A stretch of 64,000 nt of DNA from Phyllostachys edulis (GCA_036346405.1 CM070562.1:74047482-74111481); one strand, 5' to 3'; shown: positions 1-11,760, counted from the stretch's first letter. The notes: generated by a model not told the origin, from the sequence alone. Numbers and translations are program-made.

Positions 1-264
1 CAAATCAAGATTTTGGTCTAAGCAAGACTAAGCATTCCATTTTTCTAGATCCATGGGTCCTCACTATTGCAAGAACCAGGTTTTATCTAAGGTGACAATG
101 AGGTTGATTCAACATGGACAGCGGTCATACCAAGCAGTAGGCATAACTATGAACTGAAAGCTGGGCATTGATATAACTTAGTGAAATAGGCATGCATACA
201 TCTTTTGAAATCGACATAAGTAATTTGAAGTATTGGGTGCAACATGATCAAGAGTGTAACTTGC

Positions 265-330
265 CTTGCTCACAATATTGAGCTTCTTCTTCTCCTCCAC
301 AGAACTCTGGTTCCACACGGTCTTGACAAT
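265..330 (-). other. Split LTR ORF, exon A (family D, minus copy)
   Basis: 66-nt exon-like block read on the minus strand. It follows an acceptor ending GTGTAG and ends CAAG before the intron start GCAAGT, a GC-type donor. It contains 2 nt, 21 codons and 1 nt, so both intron phases are 1, exactly as in the family-D copy at 56031-56096. The peptide is acidic (starts CQDRVEPEFC, ends AQYCEQ). The terminal exon would lie left of the window. Function unknown; support is the repeated structure in other LTRs. Confidence 0.6.
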
Positions 331-570
331 CTACACGGTGAAAATCAAATATTCAAATAAAGCTCAAATAAGATCCAAAGAACTCCAAATAAACTTAAAT
401 ACAGAACCAACTGAGAGGTTGGGAGGTCAAGAGGAGATCCAAGGAGCTCGCTAGAGAGGTCCTGGGACTCAAGAGAGGAAGTCCATGAACTTGGAGGGAG
501 GTCCAAGGTATGCTCGGTTGAGACAGAGGGGAGAAATGAAGAAGAAAGTGGGAAAGGAGGACTACCCAAA

Positions 571-580
571 CTATATATAG
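571..580 (-). promoter_or_regulatory. TATA box of family D LTR
   Basis: CTATATATAG, about 240 nt upstream of exon A on the minus strand. The same box is present in the plus copy near 55782-55791. It marks the likely start of LTR transcription. Confidence 0.6.
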
Positions 581-1319
581 CGGGAGCCAATGCACCTGAC
601 CCATGATATGGGTCCTTAGGAGTTGGTAAAGAGGACAATGGGAGTAGGCAAGGAATGTGACAATGGTATGACATGAGTACTGCAACGGTGAGAGCATTTA
701 ATGTGATACAACATGCATTAAATGCGGTGAAGACTTCCTTGCACCAGACACACCAAAGGTAAAGAAAATCGGTGTGATCGCCAATGGGGCAACCATGACC
801 CGCAGAGGAGGTCATGCGAAGACATTGAGGAGGTCTTGCAGTGAACAAGGGGAGATCCTCTCCCACAGGGGAGGTCCTGACGGTTGGATCTCCAAAAGGA
901 GGTCCAACGCCCAAGATTAAGTGCGAAGGAGGAGGTCGGCAGAGGTAAGAGGAGATCCTCACCCGCAAAGGAGGTCTAGACGGTTGGATCTCCGGGAGGG
1001 AGTTCCAACGGTCAAGAGCAAGCGCAAAAGAGGAGGTCCGCAGGGGCTAGGAGGAGGTCCTCACCCGCAAGGGAGGTCTTGACGGTTGGATCTCCAAAAG
1101 GGAGGTCCAACGGTCAAGATCAATTACAAACGAGGAGGTCTGCAAAGGTAAGAGGAGATCCTCACCTACAAGGGAGGTCCTGATGGTTGGATCTCCAAAA
1201 GGGAGGTCCAACGGTCAAGATCAATTACAAACGGGGAGGTCTGCAAAGGTAAGAGGAGATCCTCACCCGCAAGGGAGGTCAGAGCCATGGGATCAAATCC
1301 AGAGGAGCTCTAAACGGTT

Positions 1320-1945
1320 AGGATTCTCCAAGGGGAAGGTCCTAACGGTCAGATCTATAAGAGGGGGAGGTCTGAATGGCCAAGATCTCCAAGGGGGAGG
1401 TCTTGACGGTCCAGATTTACAAGGAGGAGGTCTGGGCGGTTAAGATCTCCAAGGGGGAGGTCTTAACGGTCCAGATTTACAAGGAGGAGGTCTGGACGGT
1501 TAAGATCTCCAAGGGGGAGGTCTTAACGGTCCAAATCTTCAAGGAGGAGATCTGGACGGTTAAGATCTCCAAGGGGGAGGTCTTAACCGTCCAGATTTAC
1601 AAGGAGGAGGTCTGGACGGTTAAGATCTCCAAGGGGGAGGTCTTAACGGTCCAGATGTACAAGGAGGAGGTCTGGACGGTTAAGATCTCCAAGGGGGAGG
1701 TCTTAACGGTCCAGATCTTCAAGGAGGAGGTCTGGACGGTTAAGATCTCCAAGGGGGAGGTCTTAACGGTCCAGATCTTCAAGGAGGAGGTCTGGACGGT
1801 TAAGATCTCCAAGGGGGAGGTCTTAACGGTCCAGATCTTTAAGGAGGTGGTCTGGACAGTTAAGATCTCCAAGGGGGAGGTCTTAACGGTCCAGATTTAC
1901 AAAGAGGAGGTCTGGACAGTTAAGATCTCCAAGGGGGAGGTCTTA
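1320..1945. repeat. 60-bp minisatellite inside LTR U3
   Basis: A 60-bp unit repeats in perfect register from about 1382 to 1945 (roughly 9.4 copies), with a diverged unit before it. Each unit contains AAGATCTCCAAGGGGGAGG and, 30 bp on, a related half-unit CAAGGAGGAGGTCTGGACGG, so it is a dimer of about 30-bp halves. The homologous LTR at 49285-49530 has only 4-5 units, so copy number varies between copies. The 206-codon open frame through the array is an artefact of a period divisible by three. Confidence 0.95.
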
Positions 1946-2785
1946 TGTCGGGACCCAAAATATGCAATTCTGGACCCTCTGTGTATAATGCACTAGTCCA
2001 GGATCATGCTAGTGCACACAGTGTCAACACAGGTGAATATCAATCCACACAAACGATTAATAACATAAACGAGTAATTTGATAACAAATAAGGTTTTGAC
2101 CTTATGGTGGAGTTTACAATTATTAAGCCTCGCAGGGCTAGCAAAGAAATAAAATAGCAGCGGAACGAAGAAACTTCAGCGGAATGCCATCAATTCACCA
2201 CAGGCAACTGACTGGGATCAAGACCCTACGATCAAGCGCCTTCGATGAACTCCTCCTTGAAAGCAGGCCAAGACTCCTCCACTTCTATTGCATGTTTTAC
2301 AACAAGCATGAGTACACACCATACTCGTAAGTCATACCACATAAATGCAAGTATAGATGCAGGCTTATTCCAAAGGAATGGCTTCTGTGGTTCTTTTGCA
2401 GAAATGCAGCATTTGCAATTTAAATACAAGTAATAGATTGAAAGCATAATTCAAAACAAATAGACAATAATAATTGAACAGTTTTATTTCACAAAGACAC
2501 ATAGCCTAAACAAGTTATTCACATAGCCATATGACATAGGTCACACAGCTCCCTTCCCAAGGTTTTATAAAAATCTACCCCTCATGTGAAATCCCCGAGC
2601 ATGTCCATGACCGCGGACACGGCTATTCGAATAGATTGATTAACACTCTGCAGAGGTTGTACACTTTACCCACAAGATACAACTAGTGTAGCCAGCACTA
2701 GCTATAACAAAACAGTTCAGAAACTTCATCTCGACATTGACACTCCCGATATGCTTAGTCACCACAGACGCACACCGTTGGATAG
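1946..2785 (-). repeat. LTR 3' end fragment, family E
   Basis: Starts TGTCGGGACC, the same terminus as the gypsy2 LTR at 19327, inserted after TCTTA of a 60-bp unit that otherwise reads GTCTTAACGG. It is the 3' end of a minus-oriented LTR and contains exon B (2232-2284), the GAGTA hairpin (2310-2326) and the paired palindromes (2623-2634, 2646-2655). It is cut at 2785 by the next LTR. A matching right end followed by TCTTA was not found in the window. Confidence 0.75.
2232..2284 (-). other. Split LTR ORF, terminal exon B (family E)
   Basis: Minus-strand block after an acceptor GCAATAG: 2 nt, 16 sense codons and a TGA stop. With the phase-1 G of exon A it begins with Glu; the acidic peptide ends KEEFIEGA. 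It lies just after the GAGTA-TACTC hairpin (2310-2326), as in the other LTR families. Exon A of this copy is missing because the LTR is truncated. Confidence 0.55.
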
Positions 2786-3132
2786 TGTGAGGACCCCGGC
2801 TTATTTGGGTTGTAATGCTTAGTCATCCATTGACCCTAGCATCACAAACAAAATAACCTGTGTCTTCGAGATATATATACTTCCCAGAAATGCAGTATAC
2901 ACACCCCTTTACAAAATCATGCATCAATTCCATTCAAGACATAGAACCAAAGCACGAACTAGATTCATAAAAGATCTACATAATAGTGAGAGTTATTACA
3001 AAAGGGGCTGACCGGCCAAATACAACTAAGAGAGACAAACACAGCGGAAGCAAAAGCCATAAGATGGCAATAAACAAAAGAAGGCCATATGGTTTGCCTT
3101 TAACCCACAAGGCAACCAACCCTGCCACCAAC

Positions 3133-3191
3133 CTAGTCGTCCCAACCACAGCACATCTCACAAAAGTAGGGCCCTTGGGGCTCCACCTCCT
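3133..3191 (-). other. Split LTR ORF, terminal exon B (family A, gypsy1 LTR)
   Basis: After acceptor GTTGCAG: 2 nt, 18 sense codons, TAG stop. The encoded tail contains FCEMCCGWDD, nearly identical to the plus-strand fragment copy at 17616-17677 (FCEMCGGFDD), including the stop position. The Cys-X2-Cys pair is conserved. Function unknown. Confidence 0.6.
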
Positions 3192-3220
3192 CTGCAACAA
3201 AGTTATTAAGCAAAGCAAAT

Positions 3221-3238
3221 GAGTGCAAAAATGTACTC
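3221..3238 (-). promoter_or_regulatory. Conserved hairpin upstream of 3' splice acceptor
   Basis: On the minus strand GAGTAC, a 6-nt loop, then GCACTC, preceded by CTTGC. One mismatch relative to the perfect version at 17568-17585. It lies about 29 nt before the TTGCAG acceptor of exon B. Confidence 0.5.
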
Positions 3239-3569
3239 GCAAGACTAACGTGTAAGGATAACAGACCTATACATATGCTACATGCAAGCTTTATTTAAGT
3301 GGAAGACTTTAGGCTCATTTAGCATAAAGCAAGTTTCCCTTTGCAATAATGTAATAGATTGAAAGCAATTTGACAAAGCATTTTTAATTGTTGAAGTAAC
3401 AACGATACAATAATAATAACAACAGAAGAACAACCTGGAAGTGACTAACCAATAGTCACCACAACAATAGCATGAATTACCCAATTCATACCACCCAACA
3501 AGTTTTAATTAAATGTTTAGTCTAGTTCTTGCATGACCTTACCAAGCATGTCCATAACCTAGGACGAGG

Positions 3570-3597
3570 CTATTCGAATAGTTTTAACCCTGCAGGG
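3570..3597 (-). repeat. Paired palindromes in LTR intron (family A)
   Basis: CTATTCGAATAG (3570-3581, perfect 12-bp palindrome) and CCCTGCAGGG (3588-3597, perfect 10-bp palindrome), with GTCC...GGAC on the other flank. The same module occurs in all long LTR families of this window. Confidence 0.8.
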
Positions 3598-4351
3598 GTG
3601 TACCAATGTACCCACATGCCATACCGCCTTTTCGCCAAGCTATTTAGCACACTTCCTTTGGTATGCCGGCATGGCTAAGTCCTACGAGGCATTTCCAATG
3701 AATGATGCTAATTAAGAGTCGCGACAACCTGAAGGATAGGAGACACCGCCCACCTTAAGCAATCATGGGTGCTCTTCCCTTATAAAACAGTTTTAACCAC
3801 CGCACCCACAATTAACACCTCCCAAAGTACTTAGCCAAGAGGGGTTCCCAATACCCTCGTGTGGTTAGCACGCAAAAGCGTTTGGCTTAGTGACACAAGT
3901 AACTCGGTCCTTGGAGACCTAGGCACCATTCCATTCACACCGAGCATATCACACCAACATCCATTGTGCCCAAGTCATGAAACAATTTTGTTTTTATTTT
4001 TATTTCTTTACAAAGTAACAAAGCACAAGTTGGACATAATGGAATAATAATTTTTGTGTGATCAAGGTCATCGACATAATGTCGACAACCGTCCATTTCT
4101 ACCGTTATCTAAGCATTTCTAAGCATCATCACGTAAACTACTAAGTGATAAGAGTCCATCCATCGAACTCTAAATCACAGCAAGATAATCCTAGGCTTAG
4201 TAGTAGAGAAAGAACATTTACCTACAGAGTATGCTTCTATAGGCTCAACTAAACGATAATTTAACACAAAGTAGCATGCATACATACAAGTTAAACAAAG
4301 TATTAGACTTTGAAAGTAATGGGATTAACGGGATATGATCAAACTACTTGT

Positions 4352-4414
4352 CTTGCTGGATATGCTCACTATGCTGCAAAGGATCACTCATGGGATCAAC
4401 ACACTCGTCGGCAC
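4352..4414 (-). other. Split LTR ORF, exon A (family A, gypsy1 LTR)
   Basis: 63-nt block after acceptor CGATAG: 2 nt, 20 codons, 1 nt. The peptide includes ADECVDPMSDPLQHSEHIQQ. The intron starts ACAAG here instead of GCAAG, a single change at 4351, so this donor is probably dead. It aligns with the family-A copy at 62889-62951. Confidence 0.6.
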
Positions 4415-7149
4415 CTATCGAAAAAGCGAAAAAGAATCAATAAGAACGAGGAAAACCAAGAGGACTCCACAGAAAAATTTCTCCAACTGCTCTGAAATTT
4501 TTACAGAAGAAAGATCATGATTTTTAAAGAATTTAGCAACAAGAACCAATCGATTTGGATTCTCAATGCAAAAGATATGGCTAAAACAAATCTGCTCAGC
4601 CTGGAAATTGCTGGAAAATTCAAATCGGTTACTGTTCATCCGAATTAAATTCCCTAGCACAATTTTCCAAAGAGGTGTTGCACCGGGGATCTTTATGGTA
4701 ATTCAAGCACCTCATGAGATGAACAACACAATTGAGTTCACCTCATTTGGAGCTATGACGCATGTTTTACGATTTTTCTAAGACATGCAAAAGAGCACAA
4801 ATAAAATGCACCCACAATTCTTTTGAAAATAGTGACATGCCTAAATCCTATTCTACCATTTAGTACACTAATAGAGGAAGCCAACAAAGTTGGGTTCACT
4901 CAAAAAGGATCTATAGATAATTACTTATGCATTTTACAAGTTAAATGCCACATTTAGAGCAACATTTAAAGTTAATTTTGAAACTAATTTACCAATCCAT
5001 TTTCTGGGGCCGAACTCAACTTACAACCATTTTTTGATTAAATTATAGTTCAAACCAGAGCTACCAAAATTTGAATCAACTCAAATGGAGCTAAAATGAA
5101 ATAGTTATGCATTTTCAAAGTTTATTACCTTTTTCAGTTTACAAATAATTCCTCCCGGGAATTTCTAAAACCAAAACGACGTGGGCGAAACTGGGCCATT
5201 GATCCTGGATCGGACGGCCCAAGACCTACCGGCAACGCGCGCTCACGCCCGCGCGGAAACAACGAATGCGGACCGTCGATGATGCATTAGACGGTCCAAA
5301 TTGGATCGCGCGCGGCGTGTTTGGAACTCGCGCGCGCGAACGGGGCGGAGGTCGTGGACCATTGATCATGAGATGGATGGCTCACGACCAACGCACACAG
5401 CGCACACACGAACCCCCGGGCAATCTGAGCCCCAGATCTAACGATGGACGGCCCGAGGACATCGCTATAGTTGTCGGTTTCGTCCGACAACGAAACCGAC
5501 GGCGAAGAAATGGTCACCGCCGGCGACTCAGGCCACGGCGGTGCGAATGGATGCCAGGTATGGGTGCGCAATAGCAGTGCGCACCCACTGGTACCACTCA
5601 CACCAGCGGTGGTGGACCAGAGCGCCGGTGAGCCGAAGAGGGGCGGCGCGGTAGCACACGGCCAAAAGCGATAATGAAGGAAAGCTCCGCCAATTGCTAT
5701 ACAAGCGGGTGCCCACACATCTAGGGACTACCAGGAGGTACCTGGAGGTCACGGAGGGACCGAGGAGGACAGGTGTAACAGCCCCAGTTTTAATAAACAG
5801 TAGTAAGATGCTTTTCGTAGCATCACTGTTTATTTTGAAACTTGGATATGTGGCTACAAACTAAAACCTTCCTTTTCTAGCCGAAATCATGAGCCGTCGG
5901 ATCCTCGGCGAATCGCCCAGATCAATGTAACATTCGGATCGCCCGAACCTTTATTCAAATCTCAGCCGTTCAGATCAAATCCATCGATGCCGAGCTTAAA
6001 GTGTTTGAAACCTTGCCGCGCATTTTTGGCAACCATTAGATTCTAATCATATTGCTGCTGTTCTTTTGATCCTACTGGGCGTGTGAGCTGCTGCCGACAA
6101 CAGGAGTCCCCATCAATTTCAGCCACTCCTTTTAGATCAAGCGGCTGATCCTCTTTTAGAGCTGCCGTTGGATATTTTACTGCTGCTGTTGGAGTTCTGC
6201 TTTTTTTTTGTGCTGCTGCGGTCAATAGGAAGCACAGGGCAGCGGCACTTCTATCTTTCTCTTCCTCCTCTCACCTGCATGCATTGTTGCCGACTAGAGC
6301 CGGAGAAGGGGGAGTTCACCCGGAGCTTGTGGATAAGCCGCTGCCACCTGGCATCAAGTTGCCACTGCATCCATCTCCAGAACCCTCTCCATCTGCACTG
6401 GAGGTTCAACCTCCATTAAAACCCTAGCTTTTGGGCTCTCGAACATTGTTGAACCGAGCCGGCTGGAGCAGTTCATCTCCTTTCTTCCTTTCCAGTGAAG
6501 CTTCTCCTACTCTCACCTCATGCTCATCTCTCTTGATCCTTAATTCACTTAATAAGGTGAGTTTGGGCATCATTTGCAGGTTGAGCCGAAAATCTGCTCT
6601 CTGTTGAACCGAGCTGGCTGTAGCACCACTTGGAATTTCTTGCTCCAGTGAGGTGTTCTTCAATCCTTCCTGTCAAGATCATGTCTTGTGATTCCAATAG
6701 CTTAAGTCCTCTTCTATTTTCATTTTTGGTCAAAACAGGTGAAGCATATTTCAATCTTTCACTGTTTCGGCCGAAAATTTGCAAATCTTTTCTCCAACCT
6801 TAACTGGTGAGCTATGCCTTAATTCTTTCCATCTTGATCTTCCTAAGGACCTCAGTAGCTCACTGGAATCACCCATTTATGCACAAGATGCTCAAATCAA
6901 ATTATCACTGAAAAGTTCTTTTTACAACTTTTCGGTCTTTCATATCGTTTTCAAGATTTTGAGCTTTTCTGTTTAACTTCTTAGTTTAGGTAGCCTCCTA
7001 CTAAACCCTAGCATCTCAAGCAACCATTCTTTTGTTTGCAATGCCTTCAAATCAGCTAGTTAGCAAAAATTCATTTTTCCCTGTTAGCTGTTGTCGGACA
7101 GACCAACAAGAGTTGTACCAATTCTCTTTTCTGGTAATCTTTGAAGGTA

Positions 7150-8640
7150 ATGTTAGCAAGGGTTGGTCTAGGGTATTATCTACTCTAAAGATCAGTTTTA
7201 GCTCCATTTTAGAATCATTTGCTTAGTATGTTTCCAAATCAGCCAAAATCTGAAATCTTGTCTTTGCTGTTTTGCTGTTTCGGTTGACAGTTAAACCGAC
7301 AAAGCTGCAGCTCCATTATTTCTGTTGACCTTTGTGGGCTAATGCTAGCAGGGGTTATATTAGGCTACTATCTCTTCTAAAGATCAACTTTAACCTCCAG
7401 CAAAAATCTTTACTTAAGTGTCTTTCTCAATCGGTCAAAACAGCAAATTTCAAATTTTTTTTTTTTTTTTTGCAATCTGTCAATACAGCAGTAATCTGTG
7501 TACAGCAACCTCTTAAAACCATTAGCTTTTGCCAATTACTGCTAGCAAATGATGAGTTAGCTTTCTAACCTAGTTAGGAATACTATAAACTTGAGCATAG
7601 CACTTTACTTGTGTATGTTTAAATCAGCAAACACATTTCTGCAATCTGCCCTGTTTGCAGTTTCAAAATCTGCAAACTGCAGTCCCATTTCAACCAAAAA
7701 TTGATAATTAGTGTTAATTGATGCTAAGTGATGAGTTAAACTTTTAGTTTTACTTGTTTAGCTTTAGCTTAATCAAAAATATCCTGTTGGTCAGAGCTTA
7801 ATGGAGCAGCAAACTTTCCTTTGTAATCTGTCCAGCTTTTCAGTTTGCAAAATCTGAACACGGCAGTTTTATGTTAAGCCTCAAATTTTGATAATTAGTA
7901 GTAATTGATGTTAAATAATAATTTAGGCTTTAAGTTTTATCATTTATCTGTAACTTAAGCAAAATCATTAGTTTGTTCGCAATGTAAAGTCAGCAAACCA
8001 TTCTTTTGTCAATCTGTCCAAATTTTCGGGCTTTGCTAAAACCTGAACTGTAGCTGACTGAAGCTCAATTCTTTGCTTGCTGCTATTGCTAGTCATGCTG
8101 ACAATGTATACAACAAGATGTTGGCCCTTGATTTCTTCTAGTAAAGTGTATAAATGATAAATTAGACCCTTAACTTTATTAACTTGTGATATGTAGAAAT
8201 CAGCAACCATACTCATTGGAAATCTGTCCATTTTCAGACTTTCCCAAAATCTGAAACTTTAGCTAACCGAATCTCAGTTCGGTCTTGCTGTTTTCTTGCC
8301 TGCCATGTTGACAACATATCCAGCAAGTTGTAGCCTTCTATTCTTACTAGTAAAGCTTATGAGTGATAAGTTAGGTTTCTATCCCTATTAACTTAGCTGT
8401 AATTTAAGCAAAGAAGTTTTGTTTTCAGTGTATGTAAATTGACAATTCACTTAATCTGTCCTGTTTCAGTTCAAAATCTGAAAATGCAGTGCTATGCTAA
8501 ACCCTAATTTTGACAATTAGTACCAGTGGGTATTAAAAATGGGTTATCATTCTCACTTAAGCTAGAGACAACTTAAGCATGTTGCTAAGTATGCATTAAG
8601 ACCTTGATCATGCATTCTTTTCTATATTTTGCTCTCTGCC
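7150..8640 (+). repeat. Diverged tandem repeats of about 185-230 bp in LTR C
   Basis: A pattern AATCTGTCC, TTTTCAG, AAAATCTGAA, then a GATGAGTTAG-like block recurs about every 185-230 bp (for example near 7641, 7827, 8011, 8220, 8452, with weaker earlier units). The region is T-rich, intron-like and includes a poly-T run at about 7448-7471. It ends just before exon A. No coding potential. Confidence 0.7.
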
Positions 8641-8675
8641 ATTTTCTTGTTATTTATTGGACTTTTGTGTTTTAG

Positions 8676-8750
8676 ATTCTGGTTCTTCTGAAGTGATTGA
8701 ATCTGTTACTGAGCAACAAGAACCTGAACAAGAGGTTTATTACTATCAAG
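8676..8750 (+). other. Split LTR ORF, exon A (family C)
   Basis: 75-nt exon-like block after a strong acceptor (TTTTGTGTTTTAG): 2 nt, 24 codons, 1 nt, ending TATCAAG before the GC donor GCAAGC. The acidic, Gln-rich peptide starts SGSSEVIESVTEQQEPEQ. Same phase and donor as families A, B and D though the peptide differs. Confidence 0.65.
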
Positions 8751-9673
8751 GCAAGCATCCTCTCTCGCACTATGTTGATCCTAATTTTGAACTCAGATAT
8801 TTATAAAACCCAAAGGACATCATTTGCATGCTAATTTCCTACAAATTTATTTGTGATCTGTTAATAGTTAGTTACCACCTAACACTTGAGGCTTACCTTT
8901 AATCTGATCATACACTCAAACTTAAGGTAGTGCTTCGATACTTGAATACTTATTCCAGGAAATGCTTAGCCATGCAGTCTGTAGTGTTGTTAAGTTTATT
9001 TTATCAAACTTGGAAACATTAAATGAAATTCATTTATTTTGATTCTTTGTTCAGTCTATTTAAATCTGAAATGAAAGCAAAATTTGTTTATTTACATTGA
9101 TTATAAATCTGGACAAGTGGATGCTAGTAATGGTGCCTCAGTGCACGAGATTGGGAAATATGGTTGTCTTGTCTGCATTGATTAAGGACTGAACATTGAC
9201 TGAACGATTCAAGCCCCAACGTACTTCCACACGCAGTGTATGGGTGCTGTTTGGTTAAGTAAATGGTTAATGCTATCGAGTTGGAAAACAGGGAAGTAAG
9301 GACATATGTGTTTGATCTCATATCTGTATCATATGTTCTTAAGAGGGTGAGGGCGTACATGCGTTCCATCACATGTACGTACCTTAAGGGCTCCGATTGC
9401 GAATTAATATGTGCAGCTAGCACAGCTCTACTTTCTGTCATTTAATTTTTGTTTTTCGAATCAGATTCCCAAGACAACGTGGGGCCTTGCCATGCAGGTT
9501 CTATTAGTAACTTTGAACTAAGCGGATCACCACACATGGGTATTCCAGCTCAATAGTGTCTACTTGTTGAAAAACACCAAATCTTAGTTTACCCGGCCGG
9601 CATACCAAAGGCAGTGTGCTATTATTCTAGATGGCTTAAGGGCTAGCTAAGTCGTTTGGGTAAACATGTACAC

Positions 9674-9702
9674 CCCTACAGGGTTTAAAACTATTCAAAT
9701 AG
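9674..9702 (+). repeat. Paired palindromes in LTR intron (family C)
   Basis: CCCTACAGGG (9674-9683) and CTATTCAAATAG (9691-9702), each one base from a perfect palindrome, followed by GCCGTGTCC and ACGGAC. Same order and spacing as in the other families. Confidence 0.7.
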
Positions 9703-10067
9703 CCGTGTCCATGGTTACGGACAACGCTTAAATTGAATAGATTTTTGTATAGACTTTGAAATGAAACTTGTATGGATACTATTTCAGCATGAGATACATT
9801 TTTGCAATGTTTTTGCTATGTATGGACAGCCACTTAAATGTGGTTATTGTTTATGATTGTGCTCTCTTTTACTCACTGTTTTAGTCCAAATTGATTTATA
9901 AAACTACCTTACCAAAATGTAGCAAGTGTAGGATTAAGATGTGTTGCTTTACGCAAAAATTGAAACCATTATAACCTTGCTGTTGTTAACCTTATGCATG
10001 TACAAATTCTACTCCTTTGAATAGGTTCTATTAAACACTTTCTTTTTATAGTTTGTGTAAGTCTTGC

Positions 10068-10084
10068 GAGTACCCTCTGTACTC
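10068..10084 (+). promoter_or_regulatory. Conserved hairpin before exon B (family C)
   Basis: GAGTAC, loop CCTCT, GTACTC: a perfect 6-bp stem, preceded by GTCTTGC and followed 24 nt later by the acceptor TTGTTGCAG. Confidence 0.65.
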
Positions 10085-10108
10085 AGGTTTTATAACCTCT
10101 TGTTGCAG

Positions 10109-10170
10109 GTGAGGATGGTTATTTGTATGAGATGCCCGTTAACGCCGATCAGGGTGACGCTAACGAGTGA
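10109..10170 (+). other. Split LTR ORF, terminal exon B (family C)
   Basis: After acceptor TTGTTGCAG: 2 nt, 19 sense codons and TGA. Entering in phase 1 gives an acidic tail beginning with Gly-Glu-Asp-Gly and ending DQGDANE. The other two frames close quickly or run on without a matching stop. Confidence 0.6.
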
Positions 10171-11149
10171 AGCTAGTTCTAACTTCCACTCAATAGCCTG
10201 AGGGTGATGGGAGGCCATTGGTGGTCTTTTTGTCGCTTTCGCTTTACTCAACAGAAAGTTTTGTGGTGACCAAAGTCACATAATATTGTAGAATTCCAAA
10301 CCGAATTGTAACATGCTATGGATAATTATGTAAATGTATGCCTTGTATGTATGATACAATGTTGTTTGAGGATATATGTGCAATGGTCTGGAACCTGGGA
10401 ACTATTGTGACACATATATCCGGGAACCTGAATATTGGATTTGTACCTTGTTAAGAATTATGCTTCTAGTATAATTTTTAATTAAGAATCAGTTGTTCTT
10501 GATTAAGAAATATGCTTTTGGTATGATTGTTAATTCGGTATAAACCTCCAATATTCCGGTCCTCACAACAGGAGCTCTGGCAATGGAGGAGCTTGCTTGG
10601 CGCCAAGGAGGACAACGCGAGGAGAGGACTCCGCATAATTAACCGCCTGAGGTCATCAAGATGCATTCCATATAGCTAGGAGGTGCTCCCAGAACAAGGA
10701 ATTGAAAGGATGAGGTCCTTACCAGCGAAGGGGAAGAAGGGGGGGCTCACGGCCGCAAGGAGACCCAATCCAAATTAGCTGCTCCCTGAAGAGGTCAACC
10801 CAAAATTGAGTTAGGGTTAAGACTCCAGGAGGTTAGAGGAACAATATGGAGCAAGAGGTTGAGTGAGGGAGCCACTGGAGCACGGGTTCCCCTGAGGAGC
10901 TTCAAGGTGCAACAATGGCGGCCAAAGGCTCACGGGTGCTTGAGCTCCTAAGAGCAGAGGAGAAACTAAGTGGTGTTTAAAGAGTGCCAAGGAGGAACAA
11001 GAGGACCTTTTAAAGTCGGGGAGCAGAGGCCATGAGCTAGGGTTAAGCTCCATGGTGAGCTTAGCCCATGGCTCGGACAAGGACGTGGAGGGATGGGGGC
11101 GTGTCTGCAGGGACCTAGGGGCGGAAGGTCGACCAAAGATTTAATGCCG

Positions 11150-11760
11150 TAGCAAAAGAGCTGTTGGGAGGTGACAGGGCACTGCTCTCCCTCTGCCATG
11201 GCGCACGCGCGCGTGACCGAGGAAGGAGAAGAACAGGAGCTGATATCAACCGTTCGATAAGAAAGGTTGGGAGGTCGTGACCCTCGGATCTGAAACGGTG
11301 AGGTCTGGACCACAAGATCTCGATCGCACGGTTGCGAAAAGAAAAGGGGAGGTCGTGACTGTTGGATTTTGATCCAACGGCACACCACAGAGAGGGGAGG
11401 TCGTGGCGGTTGGATTACGATCCAACGGTGCACAACATAGAAGGGGGAGGTCTGGCTGGTGCGCACAACAGAGAAGGGAGGTCGTGGCTGTTGGATTTTG
11501 ATCCAACGGCACACAACATCGACTGGAGGTCGTGCTGGTGCGCGCGACGCTGACAGGAGAGGGGAGGTCGTGGCCGTTGGATTACGATCCAATGGGGCAC
11601 GACCTCGCGCGGGGGAGGAGCTCGGCTGAGCTGGGCCGTGGTTGGTTGTGGCGGAGGTCATGGCTGTTGGATTTTGATCCAACCTGCACGACTCGTCTTG
11701 AAGGAGGAGCTCGGCCGAGCTGGGATGCGGTTGGGTTCGACCCACTTGGGAAGTGGCTCA
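11150..11760. repeat. U3 array of palindromic GTTGGAT...ATCCAAC units
   Basis: Five or more diverged units each holding GTCGTGGC, then GTTGGATT, a few bases, ATCCAAC and a GGAGGTC box (for example near 11358, 11410, 11490, 11577, 11665). Each centre is an inverted repeat such as GTTGGATTTTGATCCAAC. It lies upstream of the TATA-like box of the gypsy1 LTR, so it is U3. The long minus-strand frame over it is a repeat artefact. Confidence 0.75.

Larger units (their letters stand above)
1..1945 (-). repeat. LTR fragment, family D, minus orientation
   Basis: Reverse-complement copy of the LTR that is complete at 48525-57997: the stretch 1-1000 matches about 55.5-56.35 kb on the other strand (promoter, exon A and the start of its intron), and 1000-1945 carries the same GGAGGTC-rich upstream region and 60-bp units. 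The 3' end of this LTR lies left of position 1. Its upstream part is cut inside a 60-bp unit at 1945, where another LTR begins. The translated frames across it are by-products of low-complexity repeats. Confidence 0.85.
5774..10567 (+). mobile_element. Solo LTR, family C (4794 bp), TSD acagg
   Basis: Bounded by TGTAACAGCCCC and GGTCCTCACA with a perfect 5-bp target duplication acagg (5769-5773 and 10568-10572). No internal region, so this is a solo LTR left by LTR-LTR recombination. It sits in the gypsy1 3' LTR. It contains AT-rich tandem repeats (about 7150-8640), exon A (8676-8750), paired palindromes (9674-9702), hairpin (10068-10084) and exon B (10109-10170). No clear TATA box was seen. 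A perfect donor-like AAG|GTGAGT lies near 6556, a possible upstream exon end. Confidence 0.9.

Noticed and set aside
345..968. 207-codon minus frame
   Set aside because: Lies over LTR U3/R sequence with promoter and splice signals; not conserved as a frame in the family-D copy at 55.5-56 kb.
1320..1945. CRISPR array
   Set aside because: Direct repeats are contiguous minisatellite units without unique spacers; plant retrotransposon context.
1376..1996. 206-codon frame of repeated 20-residue units (ISKGEVLTVQ...)
   Set aside because: Created by the 60-bp minisatellite, whose period is a multiple of three; all frames on both strands stay open. No start context or homologue.
5266..5718. Short frames near 5.3-5.7 kb with Arg-rich peptides
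   Set aside because: Part of the family-A LTR transcribed region (compare 61.3-61.8 kb); frames not conserved between copies.
10966..11745. 259-codon minus frame rich in Arg, Pro, Ser
   Set aside because: Runs through the palindromic U3 units of the gypsy1 LTR; composition and repetition explain the open frame.
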